A stretch of 64,000 bases of DNA, from assembly GCF_010183535.1 (NCBI RefSeq), contig NC_071330.1, positions 3,949,717 to 4,013,716 of the forward strand. The letters are read 5' to 3'. Of the stretch, positions 24,401 through 34,189 are shown piece by piece (the stretch's first letter is position 1; every line of letters starts with the position of its first letter). The notes beneath the pieces are model-generated. The model worked only from the letters and a program-made list of their open reading frames with translations, had not been told where the DNA came from and did not search any database. Source of the stretch: Caenorhabditis remanei (lineage: Eukaryota > Nematoda > Chromadorea > Rhabditida > Rhabditidae). Position numbers and translations under genes: made by a program.

Positions 24401-24811
24401 AGTAGGCAAAGAGCCAAGCGTAGTCAAAGAGTCAAGCGTAGGCAATGAGTATATATAGGCAATGAGCCAAGCGTAGTCAATGAGCTGTCCGTAGGCAATG
24501 AGTATGAGTAGGCAATGAGACAGCGTAGTCAATGAGTAACCGTAGGCAATGAGTACCGTAGTCAATGAGTATTTGCCAAAAACTTACAATTAATTCTTCA
24601 CTAGTGGGTAATGCAACTCCAGGCTTCAGAAAGTCGACGAACGAATGAAATTTTGCATTTTCGACTACCGGAAATGGGATTCCATTATCTTTGAGAAACT
24701 CCAGAAGCCGAACTTTCATCATAAATGATTCAGAATTCTGAAATATGGATTGCGTTTTTCAACAAAAAAAACTATATATGTACTTACCTCAAAATTCTCC
24801 ACATTTTCCAT
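21465..24811 (-). CDS. Protein with hAT-transposase-like N-terminus and Cys/His motif
   Basis: Minus-strand exons 24811-24788, 24737-24588, 22332-21859, 21809-21606 and 21554-21465 join in phase 0 at every junction, giving 313 residues. Residues 15-57 (VRLLEFLKDNGIPFPVVEN, then FHSFVDFLKPGVALPTSEEL) match the pattern of hAT-family transposases, in which PFsvVEn is followed by a Phe-rich helix and lNP..kvPsr. A Cys/His cluster in exon 3 (CIVCLERKQTSEVRLV ... CVKN ... CCAIH) recalls LIN-15-type zinc fingers of Caenorhabditis; that match is tentative. The C-terminus is basic and helical (LVRELRRARANREIMK). Intron 2 is 2,255 bp because a 1,792-bp transposon sits at its donor side; the donor GTAAGTTTTT survives because the target duplication recreates it. 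Likely a host gene partly derived from a transposase, possibly DNA-binding. Confidence 0.72.
22517..22655. repeat. Short foldback repeat with CGCTCTACCG arm
   Basis: Left arm has CTTACAACCGCGCTCTACCG, right arm TTTCGGTAGATCGTAGTCG. Same family as 7733-7846. It lies in the long intron of the 21465-24811 gene, outside the 1.8-kb element. A weak CCGGCCGGGCTGGACCGGG tract at 22377 may be a relic of the GGGCC-type MITEs. Confidence 0.6.
22786..24577. mobile_element. 1.8-kb inverted-repeat transposon with minisatellite ends
   Basis: The element runs from GGCAAATACTCATTGAC to GTCAATGAGTATTTGCC and is flanked by perfect 9-bp repeats AAAAACTTA at 22777-22785 and 24578-24586. The terminal inverted repeats are about 280 bp. 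Most of each arm is a minisatellite of units such as CTCATTGCCTACGCT and CTCATTGACTACGCT. Inside the arms lies a unique stretch ending TACTTTATAGCAGAGATTCTGG. The middle has no recognised transposase, so it is probably non-autonomous. A second transposon (23756-24134) is nested within. A partial copy lies at 51240-51535. Nine-bp duplications are typical of MULE-type and some other transposases; class assignment is open. Confidence 0.85.
23756..24134. mobile_element. hAT-like palindromic MITE nested in the 1.8-kb element
   Basis: A 379-bp near-perfect palindrome from CATACTTGCAAACCGGGCC to GGTTTGCAAGTATG. Flanks are GATAATCC at 23748-23755 and 24135-24142, a perfect 8-bp duplication. The arms carry GGGCCG-type motifs and share sequence with the elements at 4156, 46462 and 58770. 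It must be younger than the element it interrupts. Confidence 0.85.
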
Positions 24812-26331
24812 TTTTGAATTCGAAAAATATGAAATAAAAATGACGACGAGAGAGCGCACCAACAGAGGAGAGTGGGAGAAGAAGAGAGGAATAGAGTATA
24901 GGGACAATGAGACCCTATACACAGCCGATATAATACATACACTAGCTGTCTCCCAGTCAGAGAAACTCTCCTTTCGCTATACACTCTCTCACGCACAGCG
25001 TGTGTGTCTGCGTCTCTCTCTTCAGTATAGTCTCTAGATTATATCGGCGAGAGACGCAGAGTTTTTTTCTCCCGTCGACACAGATTTTCAGATTTTGACC
25101 TATTCTCGCATTTTTTCGTAACAAGTTACAAAAAATACTATGGAATATGCGGGAATAGGCCAAAACTGAAAATCTGTGTCGATGCCACAAAAACTCTGTG
25201 TCTCTCTTGCGGATACTCTCTCGTTTGCGGTGGGGCACTGTTGTAAGAAAACTGGACTGCTATTGAAAAATATCTTGATAATCAAGCCTGAAAATTAGTT
25301 TTTGAACGGTAAATCTAAAGTTTCACTTCGAAAAACTAGTTTTCGTCGGTTCGAGAAAAAATGTCTTCGGGAAAACGAGCTGATCTCACTGAATACGCAA
25401 TATTCCGCTATAAATTTTATATATTTTCGAGAGAAAAACATTCTCTACAATCTGATGGCGTGCAAATCTTGCAAAGATTGCCTAATTTTGACTAATAGTA
25501 AGACGATGAAAACCCACGGCGTTTATGTCCCTCACTATCAGTTGTAAAATGACAGTATAATGCAAACGTGCACCACTGTTAATTTCTCTGGAAATCACTT
25601 ACGCATTTGTTGTGGCGGTTGTTCACGTAAATAGATATTTATGGGCTCTTCAAATGACGAAAAGAAGAAAACTTTGGGAATATATCGACTCATCTGACCA
25701 ATCAAGATTTTGAAAACAACTCTTGTCGAGCGTTTATGATAATTGGTTGAATATCGACTCGCATTGATTTTGGTCTCTCTTGAAAATACGAAGATAAGAT
25801 CATATTTCTGGAATTTGTTTTTAATTCGAAAGTTGTATAAAAATGTATGATTTTGGAAGTACTGCGTTTTGTTGTCCCTAATCCATTTCCAGAACTGAAA
25901 AAGGAAATACTATACAGCAATAAATGGCTCTTTTGAAGTCAATAGTTCTTGATCAGATGGTTCTAATTCATATCAATTCTAATCCGGGATGTTCTGATTA
26001 GGAGCTCAAATTCACAAGAACTTCCAGCTCTCAACCTCTTAATTGTTTCTCCTTTTCTTCCTCAATATGACCCAAAATCTGGTGTAGTCTCCATCTGTAT
26101 CTAAGATGTTATACACATTTTACATAAGTGCTCAAAATGAAATGACGTCAAACTTCCGTCCTCTCAAGACTCTTCTAGTTGCCTATGGTGACAACCACAA
26201 GATGTCTCTTCTGCTCCAAAACACCGCATGTTTGTAGTTTGAATAAATTGGATGAAGACAACATGGCTAGGAATTCGAAAAATGAACTTTATTGTGGAAA
26301 AAATCCATAAAACACGAAAAATCTGAGAAGA
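24812..26331. other. Intergenic, promoter side of the 24811 gene
   Basis: Bases 24845-25040 are rich in GAGAGA/CTCTC tracts, plausibly promoter-linked for the minus gene. The remainder holds the palindrome at 25049-25208 and then unique AT-rich DNA with no supported exon. A TGACGTCA-like motif (ATGACGTCAAAC) is near 26141. Confidence 0.4.
25049..25208. repeat. Palindromic repeat
   Basis: Left arm GAGACGCAGAGTTTTTT...CGACACAGATTTTCAG, right arm CTGAAAATCTGTGTCG...AACTCTGTGTCTCT, with a short AT-rich loop. Non-coding. Confidence 0.6.
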
Positions 26332-27280
26332 TCACTTGATCAACGCTTCAAGAAAGGTCAGCAGTCCTCCTCTGACTCGTCTTGAGATCTCCTGAAGTCT
26401 CCACTCGAATGCACTTGTGTCGACATAGAAGATCGGAACTCTCGGGAATTCTTCCTTCTGGATCTTCATCAGTTTTCCCTGCAGATCCTCATAGTGAGCC
26501 TTGACTTTATGGAGTTTCTCGATGTTCGATGTCCTGAGTTCTCTCTTGGTCACCTTCATGTATCCGTTCGGGAACGGAGAACGGGCACGAAGGAAGGCAC
26601 AACGACGGTCGAGATCCTTGTAGATGTTCTTGATAGAGATGAGGAGAATTCCACGCTCCTGAAATTTGGAAGTTAGGAATTTCAAGGTTCCACAGGCTAG
26701 AATAGTTCGGTACCGAAATGTAACACTGTCAGTAAATGAGCTCTTGTTAGAATCTGGGATAGTTTGAAAGAATTGAGCATTCCAGAACACCTATTGTAAT
26801 TTAGCTTACCATGAGGTCTCTACCAGATCTGAGAAAGTTGCCTGAGAAATAGAGAGACGCAGATTTAAAAATATTTTCGTTAGAGCAAACGTGCAAAACC
26901 CACTCTACGCAAATACACATTGAGCTAGCTGACATGATGCCTCCGAGTTTGATAGAACTAGGGCGCTCAATTGAGAAATGCGGCCCTACAGTAATACAAG
27001 GTCTCAGAGAATTTTAACTAAACTAGATGATTCTCCAGCACGCGACGCGACCGCAGCGCAATGCGTCAAATCCAACTGGCGGAAAAAATGTAGTTGAGAA
27101 CGATTAGCCTAAAATGTTTTGCACACACAATGCCGTTGTGTGTGTGTGCTAAACCCCAGAGCTTATTCAACATACCTTGCGACTCTCCTCCACAATATCC
27201 TTCGATTCCTCCTTGACAAGAATTTTCTCCGTCATCGTTAACTCCTTCGACTCCTCCTTGATAAGAGCTTGCTCGGCCAT
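26332..27280 (-). CDS. Small charged protein, unknown function
   Basis: Two minus-strand exons, 27280-27176 and 26658-26332, join in phase 0 to 143 residues. Exon 1 encodes a repeated motif (LIKEESKELTMTEKILVKEESKDIVEESRK is two diverged IxKEESK units, given here only as pattern). Exon 2 encodes a basic, helical region (DLDRRCAFLRARSPFPNG, LHKVKAHYEDLQGKLMKIQK) and ends LTFLEALIK. No signal peptide or membrane segment is visible. The intron is 517 bp with donor GTATGTTG and acceptor ATTTCAG. The family is not recognised. Confidence 0.65.
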
Positions 27281-27521
27281 TATTGATTTCAGTGCTTACC
27301 ACTTACTGAAAAAATTAGCATTAAATAAACGACTCCCTAAACTGAAAAGTGCGCAAAAAGTCATTCTCATAGTGAGAAGTACAGAGCAAGTGCTCCGTTT
27401 ATGGCAGAGTGAAAGTCAGAAGAGACACGAGACCACGCCCAGATCAATGAAAAAGCTCACAAAAACACTCAAACGTTGAGAATCTTCTCGACGCGACAGT
27501 AGCCAATGGAGACGGCGCCAA

Positions 27522-27546
27522 ACACACACACACACACACACACACA
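27522..27546. repeat. (CA)n microsatellite
   Basis: Uninterrupted CA dinucleotide run of about 25 bp. Confidence 0.9.
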
Positions 27547-27944
27547 TCTGGATGAATTCTTATACAAAGAGACAGGGGAAGTGAGGAAGGGAAGTGAGTG
27601 TAGATGAGTATCCATGGATTCTCAGAATTTCTAGAAGACAGAAAAATACATTTTCAAGGATTAGAGGACGCATTGAAGACTACATTTTGTGTAGCACACA
27701 CTGAGTTTATAAAAATATGAAATCTGAAACGAGAAGGATTTGGTTGAAAAAGGAGTTTTAGAAGAAAGTTAGCTGACGTCATCAAGATTCTGATTTTGAT
27801 TTCGATTTTGGAATAGCTTTCTCAAAACTGATAGTGAGTGTTAAAGCATGTTTTCGAGTTTCAGTGTAAGATATAGAGTTTTGGGAGAGGTTCTTGGGTG
27901 TTTTTTCTTCGTTTTTTACGATATAAATTGAAAAAAAACACGAA

Positions 27945-28121
27945 ATTTTGGGGCAAAAACTCTCGTGGGAAAACTCTTCTACCTAGACTCCTTTTGAGCC
28001 GGGAAAACGGGCATTTAGAGCGTTTAGAGCGATTTTTAGCATATGCTCCAATGATGAAAGTTGTTCAGAATTTTCTGAAGTATCAGAATCTGAAATAAAA
28101 AAATATGACTTCAGTCCTCCA
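27945..28121. repeat. Partial copy of the 62589-63051 foldback element
   Basis: Shares CATTTAGAGCG, ATGCTCCAATGATGAAAG and TATGACTTCAGTCCTCC with the right arm of the element at 62589-63051. Only one arm is clear here. Confidence 0.65.
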
Positions 28122-28467
28122 CATTAATGTTGATTAAGTACATAAAAAGTTGTCAAATACAAAATTGAAGATCTGAGTTTGGTCTATATGAAAATTTAAA
28201 AAAAAACCAAAATTCAAAGCGAGCTTTGAAAAACGAGACATATTTTCATGGATCACACTGCAAAAGGCTATTGCTCAAGCTTGAAGTATCATCGTCTTCA
28301 AACAATCACACCTCTTACTCATCATTTCCATCAGAATTTTCGATTGCGAAATTTCAACAGAGATTCAACATAGATCGATTCAATGTATTTCCTTCTGTAC
28401 GGTGCCACAACAAGTGGCCGCGTTGACGTGTATCTCACATACGTGTCTCGTGAACTCCGGAATATCC

Positions 28468-28978
28468 ATGCCGATCCATCAAGCTTTATTTGTCGCCTCA
28501 TTTGTGATGGCCATCTTCACCTACCCATTGTGCTTTGTTTCAAAGCACTCATTTTCAATAATCTCTGATATTATTCTCATAATTTATTATACCATATATT
28601 CATTGGCTCATAGAATTCCAAAAGAACGACTTCGCTGGTTTTTGGTGATCGAGGTGAGGCACAAAGTACCATCATCTTCTAATCATTACTTTTCAGTTTC
28701 TAATTTTCGCATTGCTCTCATTCATGGTGACAACAGTTTTGATCAATCAGAAAGGAGCAAGGATTGAATATAATGATAAGATCATACTTTTCATCAACTA
28801 TACAGGTTGTTCTTCAAGTTTTCAAGTACAAAAGTATGAATCTTTAATTTGTATTTCAGGTTTGATACTCCACATATTTGCGTTTAGCTCTCAAATTATC
28901 AAGGATGACAGGAAGATCGATGATTGTCCTGGAACACCAGTTCCCATTTCCATGTCCCAAATTTTTAACATCTCTTAA
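28468..28978 (+). CDS. Small four-segment membrane protein, tandem family member 1
   Basis: Exons 28468-28653, 28697-28805 and 28860-28978 give 137 residues. Hydrophobic segments are LFVASFVMAIFTYPLCF, IISDIILIIYYTIYSL, FLIFALLSFMVTTVL and LILHIFAFSSQII, so four membrane passes are likely. Exon lengths in codons (62, then 36+1, then a short third exon) and phases (0, then 1) match those of the genes at 29666 and 31429. A longer reading from an ATG at 28402 is open, but alignment with the paralogs favours 28468. Function unknown. Confidence 0.7.
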
Positions 28979-29665
28979 TCTTTTTTCTCATATTTATCGA
29001 ACTGATTTGATGTATTAATATTATTCAGTAAATCAGTTAGAACAAAGATTGATAGCAAATACGAAAATGTGATACATGGAAATCTAGTGAAACACCATCT
29101 TCTCAGTTGTGATTTCTTATTTAACAGAATTTCAAACTGTCATTATTGTGCTAGAACACCTTTTCACCTCACTCTTCCCAATGTGTTCACATTATTTTGT
29201 ACCTTTTTCAAGATTTTTGATCGTCTCTTACTTTCAAATCATCAAACAATTGAGTTTCGTTAACACTGAGTCACTCTTGCTAGTTGAGAAACAGAACAGA
29301 GAAACAGAGACATCGTTATCGATTTGATTCCATGCCACCGTGAATGTTCCCACACACTATACATGCATATCAACAGTTGCCTCTTTTTGTTTCGTTTCTC
29401 TCCAAAGTATCAGAAAACAGTTTTAAAAAAAAGAACACTTTAATTTAATCACAAATTGAATAGTACTATGACATACAGCAATGATTGTGCGGCGCAATAC
29501 ATATTCATCGGCTCCGTCCATTCCTTGCGACCTCCTCTCAAAAAAATAGGCGGTTACCAATAAGTGGGCGGAAAACTGAAAAACTGTGCCGCATTCCTAT
29601 CCTTCTCTCTCCTAAATTTCCTCCTTTCGCCTTTTTTCAATCCTTAACAGTTTCTTTACAGTGTC
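28979..29665. other. Intergenic between tandem membrane-protein genes
   Basis: No exon found. It includes the 3' flank of the first gene and the promoter side of the second, with GATTGTGCGGCGCAATAC near 29484. Confidence 0.45.
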
Positions 29666-30206
29666 ATGGACTACTTGATGATCTTCCTCGAATTGATTTT
29701 CGTCGTCCAGACCGCTTTCCTCGCGACATGGACCACCACTTTCATCTATTCGGCCAGTGACATGTGTACACTTGCCGAGATCTCCATTTCAGTTTTTTAC
29801 TACATCGCAGTGCTCATGCAAGTTCGCTATGTGATCATTCTCGATGTAAGTATCATTTCGAATATTTTTTCTGATATGCTCATTTTTTCAGTTCTTGCTC
29901 TGCATCACAGACAACGTCATCCTCATCAGCATCAAGTTCGAAATGGAGATGGTTCAACACTTCCAGCAAGATTGGAACATCTTCATCGCGTCTGCTGTTG
30001 GTATGTCATTTTTGCAGTTACAACAAAATCAATTAATTTCATTTTTAGGACACTTGTTCCACAATTTCATGTTCTTCGGTCTGTTCCTCGTGCAGTACAA
30101 GTGGCAGGAGTGTAATAAGTCATTCGAGGCTCTCCAACAAGCCGACTCCAAAGACCAGAACGAGGAAAAAAACAAGGAGAAGACTGCTCCAATTGAATAT
30201 GTTTGA
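29666..30206 (+). CDS. Small four-segment membrane protein, tandem family member 2
   Basis: Exons 29666-29845, 29892-30000 and 30049-30206 give 148 residues, with introns of 46 and 48 bp. Segments: LMIFLELIFVVQTAFLATW, ISISVFYYIAVLMQVRY, FLLCITDNVILISI, and a last one in exon 3 (FHNFMFFGLFLVQY). The C-terminus is long, charged and cytosolic-looking (DSKDQNEEKNKEKTAPIEYV). Intron phases 0 and 1 equal those of its two neighbours. AATAAA at 30238-30243 follows the stop by about 30 bp. Function unknown. Confidence 0.8.
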
Positions 30207-30566
30207 AATTAATTGTTTTTACAAAAAATGTTAATGGAATAAAGTTTAAAAGTAGAATTTCTGAAATTGTTTTGTTTCGTGTGGACTTGCAACATGTCCT
30301 TTGCGTATCTCCTATGTTGATGTTCTCTTTCTGAATGTCCTTGAGCTCTTAGTTCCTCTCCCACTCATATTTTGGCCGATAATCAGGCTTGGTCAGGTCT
30401 AACTCAAACTTTTGCTAATATCATCTTCCGCTTTTGACGAACTTTGAAACGTTTGCGATCTTTTTGACAGCTCTGGGGTCTTCGGGTATTTTTTAGATAA
30501 AAAGTAGAAACAGCGGTATCGTTTGTTTATTCGATTCTTTTGTTCCTAAAAATTCCCATCCCCTAT

Positions 30567-30586
30567 CACATGCATGTCGACGTGGC
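30567..30586. promoter_or_regulatory. 20-bp motif, copy 1
   Basis: CACATGCATGTCGACGTGGC is identical to 31123-31142. It contains the palindrome CATGCATG and a GTCGAC / ACGTGG core. Its role is inferred only from the duplication and its place upstream of a gene. Confidence 0.4.
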
Positions 30587-31122
30587 CTATATTGCTGATC
30601 AGGGCCTCTTGTTGGTTTTTTTCTTTCTTCAGCATACTAAGTTCAGCTAGTATAGGAAATAGTCCAGTCTTATAGCGATTATTGGAAGCGAAGCATTGTA
30701 ACAGTAGTCTGGCGTACCCTATCGCTCCTTTTTATTATATTTAGTTTTATAACTTTAATAACCTTGAAAAAGTATTTTTGCACTTTTTCGGTTTTGATTC
30801 CACCCCTAAAAAGAACTATCCAAAACAGAACACTGTCCGAATAAGAACTGCCATATTCAGAAATTACCAAAGGATGTACAACTGTTATTTCGAAACCAAT
30901 ACACCTCAATTTTCTGGTAGTTCTGATTCGTACTAGTTTTAATCAAGACGGTTCTTATTCGGTCGACTCTGATTCGACCATCTCGCTCCCCCAGAAAATA
31001 CTTTTTCCTTTTTTTCTAAAAAATTGTCCTTTCACTCCTCAAATGATTTTCTTTTTCCTCTCTATCTATTCGTGTTCTCCATTCTTTGATGGTCTCGCCG
31101 CGATTTGAGTTCCCACGCATAA

Positions 31123-31142
31123 CACATGCATGTCGACGTGGC
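31123..31142. promoter_or_regulatory. 20-bp motif, copy 2
   Basis: Identical to 30567-30586 and about 290 bp upstream of the ATG at 31429. Confidence 0.4.
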
Positions 31143-31428
31143 GTTTGATGTGTGTTGACTGATTTTTCTCTTTTCCTTTCCAATACTGCTAACAATATAG
31201 TTTAGCTGATCGTGGCTTTGATTTTAAAATTCATCTCTTTTTTGAAGCTCCACCCATTTCTTGTGGTGGTCTAAATGGGCGAAGCTTTGAAAAACACTGT
31301 CCTCTCATTGTTTTTCTTTTCCTGCCATTTGCCGAGGTCTCGCCGCGAATCGTGATTGCGAAATCAGAATATTTTCAATTGATTTCATTCCGTACTTTCC
31401 ATCCCAATCTCTCTCTCTTTTCAGCATC

Positions 31429-32376
31429 ATGATGTTTCTCGAAATCGTCTACATCGTGTTCACCTTCTTCCTGGCCTCATTATCAGCCCTCTTCCTGTCA
31501 TTCTCCAACCATGCTTACACACTCGCCACCTCTTCTGTCTTGACTCTCTATTACTTCTTGGTGCTCATGGTGGGAGCAAAAGATAACAGTCGCCGTGTTC
31601 AAATCATACATGTGAGTAGTTTTGCATACCGTAATAGAAAGACATCTGAAGATCCGGATGTAGCTGTGAAAAAATATAGTTTCGACAAGGATTTCAAAAA
31701 ATATTTTTGCAGGCTGAAACGCGAGTGCGGCAGGGAGTTGTGGGCGGAGCTTAAAAAGCTGCGCTGTCGAAATTCCAGCTGTTTTTTAACGAGCAAAATT
31801 GAATTTGAAGATAAACTCGTATTTTAATTGATTAAACAAGAAAATATGCAAATATAAAGCAAAAAACGTTGAAAACATCAAATAAAATACGAGTTTGTCT
31901 TAAAATTCAATTTCGCTCGTTAAAAAACAGCGCCGCTTTTTAAGCTCCGCTCACAATTCCTTTTTTTGAAAATCCTTGTCAAAACTTTATTTTTTTCACA
32001 GAAAGTGTCCTTTTATCATAGGTCTTATGGTAATCTTTTACAAAATTAATTCATCTTTTTCTCTTTTCAGTTTCTGTTCTGCATGTTGTCACTCTACATC
32101 CTCTTCGATATGCTTATCTACAACAAAACTCTGTATCAGGTCGATGAGGTCGTCTTCTACATGTCCCTTGCAGGTATGTCATTCTTGAAGTCTCACAAAA
32201 GTTTTTACAACCTTTTTTTCATTTCAGGATTCTTCTTTCATACCATCCTCTCTTACATTCTGGAAGTCACGAAGAAGAGATATCCGGAAGTGTTGGCTGA
32301 AAGTGAGAATGGTGTGATTGTTGTGAGCAAAGTGGAGTATTTCGAGAATGGAGATGTTCATGTTGAATTTATTTAA
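31429..32376 (+). CDS. Small four-segment membrane protein, tandem family member 3
   Basis: Exons 31429-31611, 32071-32173 and 32228-32376 give 144 residues; an ATG one codon later is also possible. Segments: FLEIVYIVFTFFLASLSALF, LTLYYFLVLMVG, FLFCMLSLYILFDMLIY and FFFHTILSYILEV. The tail is charged and ends VEYFENGDVHVEFI. Phases 0 and 1 match the neighbours. Intron 1 is 459 bp because of a palindromic insertion (31735-31959); intron 2 is 54 bp. Function unknown. Confidence 0.78.
31735..31959. repeat. Palindromic insertion in intron 1 of family member 3
   Basis: Arms share TTTTTTAACGAGC...AAATTGAATTT and, at the outer ends, TTGTGGGCGGAGCTTAAAAA with GCTTTTTAAGCTCCGCTCACAA. It raises the intron above the 46-bp length seen in the paralog. 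Confidence 0.7.
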
Positions 32377-32504
32377 ATGTCTTGTCGTAGAATATTTTGT
32401 TGCCGGAATAATTGTTAGTGATAAACAAATATAAAGAGAATAAATAGTTTGATAACCGTTGGCATGGTTTGGGCTTTTTTTGTAGAAATTCTTGTTCTTG
32501 CGGT

Positions 32505-32600
32505 ATTCCTCCTAGATATATAATGGGAGGGAATATCTTCTAGTGATAAGAAAGATGCAGACACGAACTCTGAGAATGAAAGTGTAAAAAAGAAGTAACT
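32505..32600 (+). pseudogene. Remnant of secreted-protein last exon
   Basis: Reads TNSENESVKKK after several stops, matching DANSEG.GLKKV in the remnant at 39450-39640. It faces the small minus gene copy at 32677, as expected for the duplicated module. Heavily decayed. Confidence 0.45.
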
Positions 32601-32676
32601 GTCGTCTTCATCTACTTGAATCTGGATGTTTCTATGATGATTGATCGAACGTAAAACATAAAATATAGTAAACAAT

Positions 32677-32955
32677 TTATTTTGTTTCGTTTGGAACAAC
32701 TTGACCATGAGTTCTTTTCTTCAGATTCGAGATTGCTTCAATCATATCATCCCATAGAAATTTCAAACGTTGTCCCAATCCAATGCAATCCCAATAAGCA
32801 ACACATATATTATCTTCGAATTCAAACAACTGAGTATGCATTACATCCGAATGAACTTCCCGAACTTTCTTTCTGTACTCTTTGAGCTCTTCCATAGTTT
32901 TGGAGTTTAATTCCATCTCGACTTTAGGCAAATCATACATGGTGTGATTAAGCAA
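32677..32955 (-). pseudogene. 128-aa family, 5'-truncated copy
   Basis: A 92-residue frame (MLNHTMYDLPKVEMELNSK ... QVVPNETK) covers only the C-terminal two thirds of the family. The usual N-terminus MNERKLERKRK and its acceptor site are missing, and upstream DNA is unrelated. It might still be translated from the internal Met, but truncation makes a pseudogene more likely. Confidence 0.6.
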
Positions 32956-33177
32956 ACATGGGAAATCGAGAACATTGAAAAATGTATTTCATATAATTTG
33001 GTACAACTTTATATTCCAGCTATTACACGAACACGAAGAAAAAAAGAAGCAAACGAAAAGTGGTAGATAGAAATGTTTTATGTTCGCTCAATCAAGTACA
33101 GGAATACTTTGAATCGGTAGAAATATGTAATAAGTACTTTGAGCAGTGAGGATCAAAAAGAGAAAATATCTAACTCT

Positions 33178-33306
33178 GGAGAGGGAACTGGTTCAAAGAA
33201 ATTAGCTGAAACTTGAAAAGAAGAAACTACTAAGGCAGTCGTAGCTGTGAAAACTGACATTGCGTCTTTATCGGTCGTTCTTATGATTTTATCGAATCTC
33301 ATCTGA
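33178..33306 (+). pseudogene. Remnant of secreted-protein last exon
   Basis: Frame GEGTGSKKLAET then TGA then KEETTKAVVAVKTD and a hydrophobic tail ending LMILSNLI. This corresponds codon by codon to the last exon of the intact gene at 40255-41252 (GEGAGSKKEAETGNEETNNA ... MILLNRI), with a stop where the intact copy has Gly. It faces the 33363 gene tail to tail. Confidence 0.7.
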
Positions 33307-33362
33307 ATTTTTAAAATGAATGATTTATTGAATGAAGAAAATCGAAAATAAAGACTGACTCA

Positions 33363-33749
33363 TTATTTCCTATCGTTCGGAACAACTTGATCATGAGTTC
33401 TATTCTTCAGATTCGAGATTGCTTCAATCATATCATCCCATAGAAATTTCAAAAGTTGTCCCCATCCGATGCAATCCCAATAAGCAACACATATGTTTTC
33501 TTCGAATGCAAACAACTGAGTATGCATAACATCCGAATGAACTTCTCGTACTTTCTTTCTATATTCTCTGAGCTCTTCCATAGTTTTGGAGTTCAATTCC
33601 ATCTCCACATTAGGCAAATCATACAGTGGATAATTGACACGGATGTCGTATTTTTGCATAAATATCTTCCGTTCGTTGGTATCATCGCAAAGTCGCATTA
33701 TACCCCCGATAATAAACTTCCTTTTCCGCTCCAACTTTCTCTCGTTCAT
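33363..33749 (-). CDS. 128-aa family, intact copy
   Basis: A single open exon of 128 codons begins MNERKLERKRKFIIGG right after a CAG acceptor, suggesting trans-splicing or an untranslated first exon. The protein is basic at the N-terminus and mixed-charge in the middle (LNSKTMEELREYRKKVREVH). It ends with a conserved block, CVAYWDCIGWGQLLKFLWDD then MIEAISNLKNRTHDQVVP. No signal peptide or membrane segment. Four intact and two truncated copies occur in this window. Function unknown. Confidence 0.7.
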   Translation of the reverse strand: MNERKLERKRKFIIGGIMRLCDDTNERKIFMQKYDIRVNYPLYDLPNVEMELNSKTMEELREYRKKVREVHSDVMHTQLFAFEENICVAYWDCIGWGQLLKFLWDDMIEAISNLKNRTHDQVVPNDRK

Positions 33750-33959
33750 CTGGAAACAGTTGAAGGAGAATTTGAAATAGAAACGAGTAGAAACAAGAGA
33801 GCAATCTACAAAATCAATAATAAGGAGGCGAGAGAGGTTCGTGCAACGGAGGAACAGATGGTCAGTATCTTATGGAGGATAGGGAGGGAGGTGGTCCCTG
33901 TTTATTAGCAAGGTCAAACAATTGTGCCCTGAAGAAACAAAAGCAGCCCGCATCAGAGA

Positions 33960-34133
33960 CCTGTTAGAGAGAAAAGACCCTAGCATTGAAATGCTGCTGA
34001 CACTAAATCTGAAGCACTGATTTGAAAAAAGTGACTGAAACTGGAAAAAATAATTAATAGAGTAGGCATAGATGGGATAACTGTCATTGAGTATTTTCCG
34101 GTTGCTCTCATGATTTCATTGTCTCACATATAA
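33960..34133 (+). pseudogene. Remnant of secreted-protein last exon
   Basis: Contains LLERKDPSIEMLLTLN and, after stops and frame changes, a tail matching the hydrophobic end of the intact gene. It lies between the 33363 and 34190 copies and faces the latter. Confidence 0.55.
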
Positions 34134-34189
34134 ATTTTTAATATGAATGGTTTATTGAGTAAGGAAAATCGGAAATAAGGACTGATTCA

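Larger units (their letters stand above)
27281..28467. other. Intergenic between divergent genes
   Basis: Promoter side of both the 26332-27280 gene (-) and the 28468 gene (+). It holds a CA microsatellite (27522-27546) and a transposon fragment (27945-28121). AAAAAGTTGTCAAATACAAAATTG near 28146 resembles a motif dispersed in the window. No gene seen. Confidence 0.45.
30207..31428. other. Long upstream region of family member 3
   Basis: No gene found. Two identical 20-bp motifs (30567-30586, 31123-31142) and repeated GTCTCGCCGCGA motifs (31092, 31337) lie here. Similar order of features around both 20-bp motifs suggests a duplicated promoter or the relic of a lost gene copy. Confidence 0.5.
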
